Notes under the pieces: generated by a model | What the model saw: only the letters and a program-made list of their open reading frames with translations | Told to the model about the DNA's origin: nothing | Database searches by the model: none | Assembly: GCF_021018805.1 (NCBI RefSeq) | Contig: NC_086248.1 | Coordinates: forward strand, 21,894,922-21,958,921 | Source of the DNA: Prinia subflava | Lineage: Eukaryota; Chordata; Aves; Passeriformes; Cisticolidae | DNA length: 64,000 nucleotides | Reading direction: 5' to 3' | Part shown: in pieces, positions 15,796 to 28,533 of the stretch | Position numbering within the stretch: the first letter of the stretch is position 1 | How the letters are laid out: each line of letters starts with the position of its first letter | Translations under genes and position numbers: made by a program

Positions 15796-16430
15796 TAATG
15801 ATTTTTCCCTCTGTTCCCGCCAGGTTACAATGGACTTTTCCCCAGCTGTCACTGTCCCCTGAGCTGTCAATCTTTTTAACCCTTCCTCTGTTTCTCGAAC
15901 CTTACCTGCCAATCTGCAGTTGTGCCTCCTACCCTCCCTGTCAATCCTTCTTTTGCCAACCCTTGTTCTGGAAAAGTCTCTCTGGTTTGAACTGTTATTG
16001 GTTACCTCCCCTTGCTGCTCCTTACTCATTCCATGTACGTCATTCATTTTTGTAAGTCCACCCCTGTTCCCTTCCTATGGGTTGAAGCTTTGTCCCCTCC
16101 TTAAGATCCTCCCCTAGGTTTAAACCCTGAGATTCCTCTTGTCACCATCTTTGGATCTTGATCCCTTTCAGGCAATGGACCTTGCTGGAATCTCAAGTCT
16201 CTGGACCTCATTTTGTTCTTTATCCTCCACCTAGACAGAAGCGGTTCCTGCTGTGTGGCTTTAGCTCCACTGAGATTCTGCCCTGGTGCTGTGCTCTGGG
16301 GTAATTCCCCTGCTGCACGTGGTGCCAGCAGACTGGGCTGGCCAAAGCCGAGGGTATTGTACCCTAAAAGGCACTGTGTCACTCATACTCTTAAAATAAA
16401 CCCCCACCAAAATCTCAATGGAAGCTGAAA
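15796..16430 (+). mobile_element. ERV LTR relic (plus orientation)
   Basis: This CT-rich block resembles an avian ERV LTR from about TGTAATGATT to GAAACA. It has repeated Y-rich U3 sequence, a CCTTCCTATGGGTTGAAGC region, CTGCCCTGGTGCTGTGCTCT, and TTAAAATAAACCCCCACC, which would carry the AATAAA signal near the U5 border. No internal retroviral region lies on either side, so it is a solo LTR or a fragment. Long open frames on both strands here are compositional. I could not confirm a target duplication. Confidence 0.55.
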
Positions 16431-16746
16431 CAGGTAGGACCTTGTTTTCCCTGAGTATCCACTTCTGTACGTTACAGTGGGTGTGCCTCTGCTGTAAAGA
16501 CCAGGAGTGATAAGTACAGTTCCATAAAACAAAATGGAAGATAAAAATTAAGTGTGGAATTGCTGGAGCTTCAACTCAGTACTTTTCTAATGCAGGTTGT
16601 AGAAGCAGTAAGTGCTCAAATGAAAAATGTTAGCTTTGGAAGCAACTGAATGTACCAATACTAGTACAGTGGACATCCAAATAATTTTCGTTTACTATAG
16701 TTCAGTAAAGAAGAAAGAAGGATGAAGTATTGCTTCAAAAATATTC

Positions 16747-16780
16747 TTCTGAAGGAAAAAAAAAAAAAAGAAAAAAAAAG
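16747..16780. repeat. A-rich run
   Basis: Two long A runs separated by single G residues. Confidence 0.9.
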
Positions 16781-17557
16781 TGTTTAGGCCTTATGTGCCT
16801 ACATTCTGCCCTTGTGGGACAAATCCTGCACCCTGCTGTTGGACTCAGTCCAGCATCTTTTATCCTTTTTTGGCAATGCACAAGTTCTCAGGATCTCAAA
16901 GTTTCTCTCTTCAATTAACTTTGAGACTTTATTGCATGGGCACTCTTTCCATCTAAAGAAATCGTCCTTTTTTTTTTTATCTATATCTATATGTTTCAAA
17001 TTTTTTTGCTGTCCCTCCATCCTTGTTGGCTCCTGTCCCCTTGATCACCCAAGAGTCCTGGGGTAGGAATAAGGAAGACAAACTTTCCTCCTCTTTCCAA
17101 AGATGCCTACGTGGCAAAGGCTGAGCAACAGGTGTTTTTTATTCTCAAATAAAACACACTTTCTGAGGAATATAACCTAACACAAAATTACTCTGCAGAT
17201 AAGTAAAGGAAATCTCACAGCTTAGAATTTGGTGTGGAAGCTATTCCATATAAACATACTGAAACATTACATACCTATATATACATGTAAATGTTTTGTA
17301 GGCATAGTATACATTCACAAAAACAAACAACTAAAATTCATGTTTTTTCAGTGAGACCAATTAAAAACTGCAGTTTCATAGAGGCATATAGGGAAGTCTT
17401 CCTGAGCATTAACTATCTATTTGACTTTGCATAGGTAGACTGGACTTAGTCTTAAAATGATCAAACTGCTACATGGAAATCCTGTGTCTGTTACTATAAA
17501 ACAAAGCTTAACTATGGCCTTCATAGAGTAACCAGGACACAATTAAAATCTGTTCAT

Positions 17558-17583
17558 TAAAAATAAATAAATAAATAAATAAA
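17558..17583. repeat. (AAAT)n microsatellite
   Basis: About six copies of AAAT/AATA. Confidence 0.93.
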
Positions 17584-20129
17584 ATTGATTTTTAAAATGT
17601 TTGACAAGTACAGTGCTGTTTTGGTTTGCTGTTTGGGTGGTTTGTTTTTTTCCAAAATAGCCCTTATAGCACAAGGAAAATGTAAATGTAGATGTATTTA
17701 TGTTGTTCCTATCAGGTACATGTTCTGGTGAAAACACATCCAAATGTCTTTACTGTAGAGAAGCAAACAGATCAGGCATAGTCAGATTTTTTTATACATA
17801 CTTTCAATCTTGGCAGATTAAAAAACAATCCCAGTAAAGAGGTTGCACCCACTTTTTAAAGCATATTCTGAGTGGAAATAAAAAATGAAATTAATTGAAT
17901 AAATGGAAATCAGGAAAAAAAAAATTGACATCCAATTCTTGCTAAAATCTGTTCAAATTCTTCCTCTTTTCTCTGCATATTAATTTTACCAAAATAGCAC
18001 AGGATGAACCTTTGCCATGGTTCCAAGTGGCTGATTAGATTTTGAACCAAAGTCAGTATGATAATATTTGGAAACACAGTCCAGCAAGGTTCAGTTGCAA
18101 GCTGAATAAGCTTGAGAAATGATACTCACCAAAACTCAGTAACCTTTTCTACAGCATGCTAATACAACACGATAGAAAAATCAACAGGCACAAGTTTTGT
18201 TATTATGTTCTTTACAAAGGTTGCTGTATAAAAACATTTCACTGTTTCAGAGGTCATATAGACATTAGAAAACTGAGAGTTGCAACAAATATTAATACCC
18301 CAGAATTATCAAAGACTGATAGATTGGAATGTGGTAAGTACTGTAGATCATAGGAAAATATCCAAAAGGTTTATGTCTTCTGGTTTTATCGTTTCCTTTT
18401 TATTTTTTTTTTAAGCATTTAAAGTCTTAGTTCTGAAAGGAAGGCTATGTGAGTGCACAAAGCTAATATCACTCTCTAGCACTGAAACAAATCCAAGTAT
18501 ATTCACCTGGAAAAACACAATTGGAAAAACACATCAATGGCATACCTGGAGATATAGACTGGAAACAGTTTACATATGTATTTACAAGGACTCATGCTTC
18601 ATTTATTTTTTAGATTACAACTGATATTGTTACAAGTATCCGCAAAACATTCAGTGCTTTCTTTTGTGCTCTACTTGTGACGATTTTGTTTTAAAGGAAA
18701 TAGTACTCTGCTTTCTAAGAGTTCCTTCAGCATCATGCTGTTCTTTGGACACTGAAAGGAAAAATAAAGACCCTTTGAAAACAGTACTAATGCCAAGCCT
18801 ACAAGTGAATGGTAAAGGAAATGCTATTTTAAAATCTTTCCATGAAGGGTGCATAATGTCCTGAAGAAAGGCCTGGCCACGGCTATTCTGGCCTGGAAAG
18901 GTCAGAGGAGAGGTGAAGGTACAAGGCAGCAGCAAACTGTTTTTCACTGACAGTCAGTGCACTGTATTCAGCTTCTCTGCACATATATCCCATTTAATGT
19001 AGTTCATTTCTGTTTGCACTTAAAAACCTTCACTCTACAATCTTATAGAAGTGATGTTCTGAGAACACCAAGACTCCATATTTCAGATGATCCATTTTCT
19101 AGGAAATGTTGTTTGTTCCTCATGATTAGAATAAAATGGAGTTTTCAGACATGTTCATATGCAAACAGAGCGTGCAAACACACACAATGTTAAGTAAGTT
19201 ATCATTGTAGCTTTTTGTTAACTTAATTCAGCAATTCTCATGTATAATAAAGAGTCTGAATGGATTTTTTTAATATACTGATTTATAAATAAAGAAATCA
19301 AATGTACCAAGTCTGAAATTTGTTCTTGATAATGTTTTAGATTAGGAAGTATTGTTTTTCCCAAATTTCACTGCAACATCAAAATAAGCCATTATTTCAT
19401 CTGAATAACAACCCCCTCTAATCTAAATTGCTGACAAAAGGAGAGGGCAATATAAAAAAGGCTGCTCTGGAGGATATGCTGACTTTGCAACATGTGGAGG
19501 TGTTAGTATGTCACATCAATTTCAGTCAAAGTGAAAAATTTATGTCTGTTTATGAGCTGAACAGATAAATCAAGCAGTGGTTAAAAGGACTTGGGAAAGA
19601 TATAAAGTCCTGAAGAACTTTAAAGAACTCTTTAGTGACATAATTTTTTTTATAGAGGATCTTACTAATAGACAACTGTATATTGGAATTAAAATCTCCA
19701 ACAGTTGCTTAATATTTCCAGCAGATCTTTCTCGAGTACCAGTTACCAGTATGGTATTTTCAATAATATTTGAGATTCAAATATAATTTTCCATTTGAAC
19801 TCATGTGACTTAGTAATCAACAGTGACATTTAAGAAATTCAATAAATACTATAATGAAGGCATAAATTATGCAGAAACTGTTTAATGATCCAAATCTGAC
19901 CATTCTTTCATGGTGTTAGTTACTAAAAAGGAAAGCATACCAATAAGCACCAAAACCCTAAAAACTGCAATTTACTTTAATGAGATGATAATAGGAATCT
20001 AGCCTAGCCTATGGAAAAATGCATATGAACAAGAAATTCCAGATCTTTTAAAAATCTCAGTAACAGCTAAAATGAATCTACTATATAAAAATATCATTAT
20101 GTGAGTTGTGCAGAATTCCAGAACAGCAT

Positions 20130-20620
20130 TTCTAAGACAGCAGTTTTATTAATAAATTTACATACTATACTAGAAGCTAGCAGTGATGGAGGTGGTCTGC
20201 AGTGCACAATAATCAGGTCTCTAAGGATTTTTATGAAATTTAGTGCAGGTGAAGATTTGTGTGAAGAACACTGATACATACACTGGTGCCATACACCAGC
20301 ACTCTGATGATAAAGCACTGGACAGGCACCTTTGTGTGTCCTGGTCTGCCTATGAAGAACATCTCTGACCCTGCTCCTCCAAACCCTAGGGGATGGAATC
20401 TCGGCCATGGAGACTGTCCATCCAGGTCTGGCCAGCCAAAGGAAACGTGGAGAGTCTCCTTCCACCACAAAAACATATACACACACGCTTCTCCCTAATT
20501 AGGGAAAGAACACAACTAAGGCCACTAAAGCCACATGAAAGGACGTGCAAAACCACTCCCTGGGGTGTGCCATTGTCCTCAGATCACTGTGATTTAATCC
20601 TCTTCAGAGCATTTGTATTC
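20130..20620. other. Unassigned GC-richer block
   Basis: The block has visibly higher GC than its AT-rich surroundings, with a 129-codon minus-strand frame at 20486-20097 and overlapping frames on the other strand. I recognise neither a protein nor a repeat family. It could be a diverged LTR or DNA transposon, or a non-coding exon. Confidence 0.4.
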
Positions 20621-21539
20621 TTCTTTCAAAGAAGATTAAGTTGAAGTTATGAAGGGTCAAAATGTCACTGAAGGAGAGGCGCTTACACTGGGATTTAAGG
20701 TAGATTATTTAGCACAGTCTGTACTTTAAATTTATTGTACCTTGTTAATTTTAACGTTTATTATCTCCTTGCAGATGGAACAGACATTTTCAAAAAATAA
20801 AGGTAGCTCCTGTTTCCAGGGTTTTATCACTCTTTTTCATCAAAAGAACATTAGCTTTTATAGCTGCGTGTATCTTAAAAACCAGAACATGGCTTTTCTA
20901 TATAATACAGTAACTATAAGATTAGCTGTATTATTTTAAAAGTTTATGCAAAACTTACTGACGTAATTTTGTGATATGCAATGTATTCTAACACACACAA
21001 GAAAATCACAATCTGAAAAATTTTGGATAAAGTTTGAAGGGAGAGATTATTTAGATTCTGTGAAATGATTCTAATATGTGCAATACATTTCATATATCTA
21101 TAAATCCATATAGATGTATTTTTAAAATGGCTGCTATAAAGTGTTAACTGGAAGCAGGATTCTGTGTACAGTGTCTTAGGGTAATTTTATCTTTTTCTTC
21201 ATCTTGTAATAAGAGTATACACTGAGGTTCTGGTGAGGTTTTTTTATCAAGTTACCCTGTGTTGTATCACAAAAAGAATTATTAGTATGCTGACATCATG
21301 CATATACATGCTCAGAAAATCCTGTCAATCAAAGTCTGACTCCAAAATTATTTTCTTTAGGTTCCAGATAAATATTTGTTTAAAGAGAAATTGCAATAAT
21401 ATTGCATTTTGCTTTAGAAAAGCAAATTAAATATTTAACAAGATTATTAAAACTATGCTTTCTTTAAAGCTTATTGACTTCAGGGATAACATCACTTCTC
21501 ACAGTTCATTCAGACTTTTCTTTGCTATGCGCTTAAAAA

Positions 21540-21645
21540 AATCATCCATATTAGAATTTTTGGGCTCGGTAATATTAGGTTTACAAATGGACTCAATGAT
21601 CTTAAGGGTCCTTTTCAATCTAATCGTTTCTATGACTCTTGCAAT
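21540..21645 (+). mobile_element. CR1 LINE 3' end, short and old
   Basis: The sequence GGGCTCGGTAATATTAGGTT, then ACAAATGGACTCAATGATCT, then TAAGGGTCCTTTTCAATCTA and a CGTTTCTATGACT tail is the last ~100 bp of a plus-strand CR1. Confidence 0.78.
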
Positions 21646-23910
21646 ACAGTCCAGTATGTGTTATTCATATAATTTAATCCATTTTTCCATTACTGTTTGA
21701 AAAAACTTGGTTACTTAAAGTAACATAGACTTGAAAATAAAGCTTAAACTGTCACCATGGGCGAGACAACATAAACAGCTAATTTCTTACTCATTTAAAA
21801 TCAAGTATTGGATTTTTGAAACCATAAAGTGAGTGTCGTGCATCCAAAGGGGCAACACAGTTCTCATGGTTTGAACTTTATAGCAAAAAATACAGAAACC
21901 TGGCAGAAAAATAAAATTCTAAATAAGAAGTATTCTTATTCAAAAGAAAAAAAAATCACAACATGCTATCTGTTGCTGTCTAGCTATGAAGAATCTTTCT
22001 CTCTGACCATCATTTGCAGGTACTTTATAAATGAATGGATGATACTTAAGAATTCCAAACAATCTCAGTTGTAGATATTAACAGGAAATTCTGAGTATAT
22101 CACCACTTTATGGATTAAATATGAAAAATTACTAAAAGGTAATTATTTTGGCCTAAAGAGTGAAAGGACTATATCTTCTTAAGTAAGATCAGTGGGCAGC
22201 TAAGTTCATGGTGCATACACTGTGATGTTTTCTATATTAAAAAAAAAAAATAGAGAAATTTCTAACTGGTAAAACACCTATTTCTTTTTACCTAAAATTA
22301 TTAAATTGTTGATCAAACTTTCAAATTGAGCTGTATCTGCTAAGAAGCAAAGACTAGGGTTTATGTTTCAAACACTTAAACTGTTCAGTTCCTTTTCTTG
22401 TTTATTTCCAGTAGAAGGAAAAAAGTACAAAGAAAGGCCCACCAGAAGTAAAAAATAAACAAAAAAAAGGTCTCCAAAAGATTAGTTATTTATACTTAAT
22501 TCTCACATATATTTTATGAGAATCTTGTTTTAAGGTGTCATTTTTATTTTTACAATTTTTTCTTCGTCTGAGCTGTTTCCTACACAGAATGTGTTTAATT
22601 ATTATGTGAAACTACTTTCCAAACAAGTTTCACTAACAGAATGATCTTCACTGGCTGAATTAGAACAATTCTTTTTTATTCAGTGACAGCATGTTCTTGT
22701 TTTAATGATTAATAATTTTACGAAGAGAAGAAAACAAGGGTTCAAACTTAAACTGTTAAATCAATTGCTGAAAAGATATAAATGCAGGTATGTGTCGTCA
22801 GTCAGGCATGCTGCAGTCTAGAGGGGAATTATTAATTCAAAATAAGTACTTTTGGTGAACCTAAACCTATTTAACCAGAGTGGTCAGAAGATTCCAGGCC
22901 TTGTTCTAATGCATATTTAAAATTTATTCACACTGAAGCAGCTTTAACAAGGGAGATCAGCAACGGCGTTCATCAAGATTTCCATTCAGCATGTTTATGG
23001 TATTCTTCCAGGAGATTACTTACTAGGATTTCAGATATGTCCCTTGTATGGAAAAAAAATCTCTGAGGTCTTTCATAACCTTACTGAATAATCAGAAAGG
23101 AAAAACTATATTTGAAACGTAACTAAATCTTACAGTCTGTTTTTGTAATTTCTTTACTTTTTAAATAGCTCTGCTGCTGAAACTCTGAAAACTGTGTTCA
23201 CAACAGCCCGTATACTGGTTTTTTTCTGTAAATATTTACTTCTCTTGTTGTTTTTTTTTTTTAATTTTCATTTTAAAGCAGCACTTTATAGTGCTGTAGA
23301 CACATTGAGAAATGTTGGTGGGTTTTACTGTGAAGTATGAGCTGTAAAAAACATAATGTAATTTTGTTTAATTTGTGAAGACATGTGGAGTGACACCTGG
23401 TCATCTTGGCTTCAGTAGGGAAAACTGGCATAGATACTTACTGGAGAAGATTTCAGTTTAGATCTTTTGAAACACTTAGGTATTACAATATATTTCATTC
23501 TTCAAGGACAGAAAAATTTAAATTTCTGGCCTTTTCATATGCTTTCAGAGGATTCTTTTTGAAAGGTATTAAATCATTCTGTTAAGATATCTGGGATCTA
23601 TAACAGAGAATGAAGGATTTTCAAATAAAATAGGACTTTTTAAAAAAATAATGGTAGGTTCAAATCATTCTTCAGCTTTTTACTTTTTTCTAGTATAGGT
23701 TAACAGCCTCCTGTTTTAGCAATAATAATGTGGTTCTAACATGGTTTAGAAAGTTTGTCATCAAAGATAAGGGTTGCCTGTAGTGTCTTGCATTTTACTT
23801 ATTATACAGAGGTAACATATTAATTCTTTCTGGCTTTATAATGCATGACACTGAGTATGACTGGCAGGAAAATATCAAGATACCTCTTGTATTTGCTAAC
23901 ACCCTAGCTG

Positions 23911-23980
23911 TTTGTCAGCTTCCTGGAGTTAAAAAACTAACACCACTTGTTAGTTTCCTGGAGTTAAAAAACACCACCAC
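23911..23980. repeat. Two tandem copies of a 35-bp unit
   Basis: Positions 23911-23945 and 23946-23980 share CTTCCTGGAGTTAAAAAAC (second copy TTTCCTGGAG...) and differ at a few bases. A small local duplication. Confidence 0.88.
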
Positions 23981-26900
23981 CCCATCTGGGTTTCCACAGG
24001 TCACCTTCCAGAGCACACAGTGATACCAGTACAGTGTTATTCCTTTGTATTCAAAACTCTTTCCAGGATGTATCTCTACAGGACCTAAGTCTGAAATCTT
24101 TCTTGTGGCTCCAACTACATTCTACGGTCTGAGAAACATGATTAATAAGGCAGACTACAAAACCTGGAGTAATGAGAATATAGAGAACCCTACATAGTTC
24201 TGACATTAACATGTTTCTGAAGGTGAGCCAAAGAAGAGGCAAAAGAAGCTGGGAAGACATGCCTCTCTCTTAATCCCTTAGGCAAATTGTAAATAGGATT
24301 AAATTTACTGTTCATACATAAAATATGTTATGCGTATTGGTTCATTTACAGGCACCATTTCATGCCATTTTTAGGTGGTCATGCTAATAATGTAAGATAG
24401 GCAAACTGTATCATTAATATCCTTTCTTAATAATTAAAATGAGATGAATTTCAGTTAAAGTAACAATTTTCTATAAACTATGACACTATTTAAGTAGTAA
24501 GAGAAAAAAAAAATAATAGATACAAAGCCAAGATTTGGTTGGTGAGCTGTAAAATATTGCACAAGAGTGTGAGAAATCATGTTCCAGTCCTGAGAAAAAC
24601 TCACAACTTTTTGAGAAAAAAAAATTAAGTGTGTCCTTTCCCTTGTCTCTACAAAACATGTATAAGGCATCAAAGTCTACAGTTTGCCTTCTTTTTAGCT
24701 GACTGCAATCACTAAGACATTGTCCTTGAGGTTACATGTCACAATCTATTAACTTTCTCACAATTAAGATGAGATTCTATTTTCAGACAGGTTCTTTGAC
24801 TGCTAAACAAGAGGAAGGAGATTTATTCGGGCACCTTGTGACAGGATAGAAGTTTAAACTTTACACTTAGCTTAAAGCACAAAATGTATTGTGAGTGCAG
24901 ATGGTTAAAAATTTCATCAACAATATAAGATGAGAAAGTTCTAATAAAACTAAACAGAACATTCAAATGAAAGAGAGAAAAAAAAGCTATAATTCACCTT
25001 TTTCTTAAATAATTTACTATACTTTTGAAGTTATAAACATTTCACGCTTTAGAATTTTGAAACTGACTTAACAAAACTAAAAAAAAAAATGCATAATAAC
25101 CCACAACAGGTTGAAAAACAAGACTGAAAGCCAAAATCCAACTGTCAAATTGCAACAATATGCTTCATCAAAGAGATGCTACTGCTACTGCAAAATGCAC
25201 ATTGTATACTTCAGGTGTTTGCAGAAAGTCCGCAGAAGTAAGAGGTTGAACTCCATAAATAAAATCAACATTGGACAAGTACAGAAATAACAACAGATGA
25301 ATTTACATTAGAAATACTAGAAATGAAATATAGCAGAAAAAAAAATCATCTGATATGTATAATTTAAATTTTTGAACTTTTTCATAGGGTTATGAGAAGG
25401 TAAAGTTCATAATTTTGGTTTGAGGAAACAGTGTAAAGTGTCAGATACATAACTTGTGCCAACACCCTCTCTCCACTCTACAATCACTATTTCCACGAAT
25501 GTATTTCACAAATGGATTTTTTAAAGACAGTATGTTTTCTAAGTAAACACAGACCTTAGAAATGACACATGTACAAAAGATAAAACCATGACAGAAGGGA
25601 CAAGAAGGGGTAAGATTAATTTAGATAAAGGCTATGTGATGGTAGTCACGCAATAAAACGTACTTGAGCTGTGTAACTATACAGACTTAACGCACAGCAC
25701 AATATTTTAAGATTCCCTAATGCCTCAGCCATAGAAAGGCTACAGCATGCATCTGGTTTTTCATTCACAGCTCTTGTACATCACACTTAAGCAACTGGGA
25801 CAGTGTTTCCAGAGGCTCTGTAATTTTCTTTGTTCTCATATGCTTATTCCATGGCCATGGACCTGCCAATCTCAGTAGTGTTGCTATGGAGGATTCTCAT
25901 GGGAAGTGATTGCCACCCTCATGCCACCCCTTCTTTCTCCTCTTTTTTTCTGTGGTTCTTTGATTTCAGTTTACATTAAAGTAAACCAAAACATGGTGTA
26001 TAGAAGAAGTAGATAATAATAATTAAAACACTCGACTATTATCCAGCAATATGTGCACACAGAAACATAAACTATGAATTGTCTATCAGTTGATCTGATT
26101 AGTGAGCCTGAGTCCCAAAGAAATACAGATTTAGAGAAGAATAATGGCAGTATAGCTGCCATTAAAAAAAAAATAATGGCTATTATCACCACTTGCCTCA
26201 AAGGAGAGACCACTACTAGAAAAATATTGGTGTGGAGAAGTACCACGATGTTTCCTGGCTGACCACTGGGGAATAGCTCCGCTTCCTGTTCCTTTCAACG
26301 TTCACAATATGTCACAGCCACAGACACTGCTTCTAAAAACCTGCTCAGGAAAGCCTTAATGTCCTCAGTGCCATAAATGTATAGCTTTCTAAACTTGGGG
26401 TTAACATCTCCACAGCTTTTCACTCTTTATTTTGCCTGTTTTGGTACCGAAACAATAAGGTCACTAGAAATGAAGTGAAACACTTAGACAGGGTACTTCA
26501 GTTTATGGACAACTTTTAAGGAGCACTCCCACTCTTCTAATTCAGTTACTTTCAGTTACTGAACTGTGAAAAGTCTCTCAGTGTTTTGCAGCATCTTTTG
26601 TACAAAAGTAATTTTGACAAGATTATTATCAAATCATTTTCATCACATGTGCCCATAAGGTACTATTGAAAATAGTATCAAATGTTTTTCCTTGTCCTTA
26701 AGGTGAACTAATTAACATGGAAATTAACAGCAAATGATACCAGATGTTAATAAGAAAGAGCTCTTTCTAGCTGCAGGTCTATACAACCTATTGAAATGGA
26801 AAAATATCAATACATGCAGGTATACTGAGAGATATCAGGTATTCTTTAATACAATTAATCAGCTTCAGAAGGTACTGAATTTCCCACAGTCAAAAAGAAA

Positions 26901-27473
26901 AAATATGTTTATACTGCAAAGGTTCTCATTTCTTTGAGACAGAAGCAACACAAATGAGGCTAGGGTAACTTAGATAAATTTTTTTGAGTTGAATTTCCAC
27001 AACTCTACAGATCTTCTTAATTTCCACAATAATATACAATATATCTGTTCTGTTGTTTTCATTGCATACTAATTATGACTTAAGTCTGTGGAGATTCTCA
27101 GTGAGGCATGATAATAAGGTTTATAAGTACCCCAATTAAGTCTTAGAATATTAACAATATTTTTCAAATAGTATCCAATATGACACAGGTTAGCAGAATG
27201 TAAAATTTAAGACCTTTGTAAGAAATTTGTAGTTTCTATTGACCTCCCAGCAAAATGTATTAGAACAATAACTTTCATTTTTACTTGCAAATATTTTTAG
27301 TTATTTTGTAGGTATTTGCAAATCCATGTCTTCATTAACCATTCACTGAAAATAGAGACACTATCAAAACTCTTAAGTTTGTTAAAGCACTAAATGCCTA
27401 TTTCAAATTAATTTGTTGGGGTATAATGAAGTAAGTTACAGCATAAGTTTAAAATATTTCATTTCGCTCATAC

Positions 27474-27586
27474 CTTGATAAACAGCTTTGAATCCTGGTG
27501 AGCCAATGCTGTCATCAGATTGTAAATGAAGCCACATCTGGTTGCTCATGCTCACAATAAGATCAGGAACACTAGATCCAGTGAGT
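27474..27586 (-). CDS. CSMD1: CSMD1 exon: C-terminal end of CUB domain 3
   Basis: This 113-nt exon starts after CATACAG with one base that completes the split Val codon. It then has 37 codons (starting LTGSSVPDLIVS, ending FKAVYQ) and one base, G, of a split Glu codon, before a GTATGA donor. It ends a CUB domain: the SDDS segment at codons 23-26 supplies the third predicted calcium-ligand Asp, and GFKAVYQ is the usual last CUB strand. The sequence is nearly identical to human CSMD1 as remembered. The donor (CAAG|GTATGA) is weaker than the GTAAG donors of the other four exons. A (GTA)n microsatellite lies about 45 nt upstream of the acceptor. Confidence 0.93.
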
Positions 27587-27630
27587 CTGTATGTAGGATA
27601 AATGGCAAAGTCATTTGTAGATGCATTAAT

Positions 27631-27660
27631 TACTACTACTACTATCACTACTACTACCAC
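27631..27660. repeat. (TAC)n microsatellite near a splice acceptor
   Basis: About ten TAC/TAT-type triplets. On the CSMD1 sense strand this is (GTA)n, ending about 45 nt upstream of the acceptor of the 27586-27474 exon. Confidence 0.93.
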
Positions 27661-28454
27661 AAAACACAACCTTTTAAATTATTCACATCTGTTCTAATCA
27701 GTTGGATTTTGGATAAAACTAACTATGCTATAAGAAATAGAACAATGTGAAGTAATAGAAATATTTTTTTAATTACTGCATTCAACAATGATTAATCACT
27801 TCTAATAAAGCTGTTCCTACCTAAAGTTTCCAATAAGTAATTAAGTTTTAAGAGATGAGACTGACTGTATGAATTAGTTTTCACCCGTTTGGATGAGTAT
27901 TGCGTTTCTGCCTGCTTTCTAAAAATCAAGAAAATTGCTTTATATGCCTTAGAGCCTGTGTGTCCAGAACTTACTACAACCACATCTACTCCATTCAAAT
28001 CACTCACAATGACCTCTCAAGTTTCAGGGAAACTGCTATTTCTCACACAATAATGTGTGACAGCCAAGTATATAGATAAGTACAGTGCAGTGTACAACAC
28101 ATGTAAGGCACACTGGTGAGTCCCAGCATAAAACTTGAGTGCTTGTCAGTTGTATCACTTATGCATCTATAATTCTGGTATCAAAAAGTTGTGTATCAAA
28201 AGGAATCATTAAGAAAAAAGGTTGCTTCTTAATAGCAAAAAACTAGTGCATACTCAGGTTCTAGTCCTGAAAACCATTCAGATTGTAGTGATAGGTTTTA
28301 CAAAAAAGTAGTGGGAAAAGTCACACATAAAGAGTGGCTGTAGAATCTCCCTAACTAAACTTTTATCAGACACAACACAAACCAGAAAATTCTCTGAAAT
28401 TTCACAAGCAGAAAATTCTCTGTCTTTCTTCCAACCCTCAATCTTGATTATGGA

Positions 28455-28533
28455 AAAAACCCAACCAACCAACCAACCAACCAAAAAAAAAAACCCAAAA
28501 AAACAAAACAAACAAACAAAAAAAAACACCCCA
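28455..28533. repeat. (AACC)n and A/C-rich tract
   Basis: Starts AAAACCC, has five tandem AACC units, then A-runs with CCC and CAAA repeats. The sense strand is (GGTT)n. Confidence 0.93.

Noticed and set aside
15688..16428. Open frames of 93-119 codons on both strands.
   Set aside because: The block is an LTR-like, CT-rich relic. Frames on both strands are compositional and unlike known proteins.
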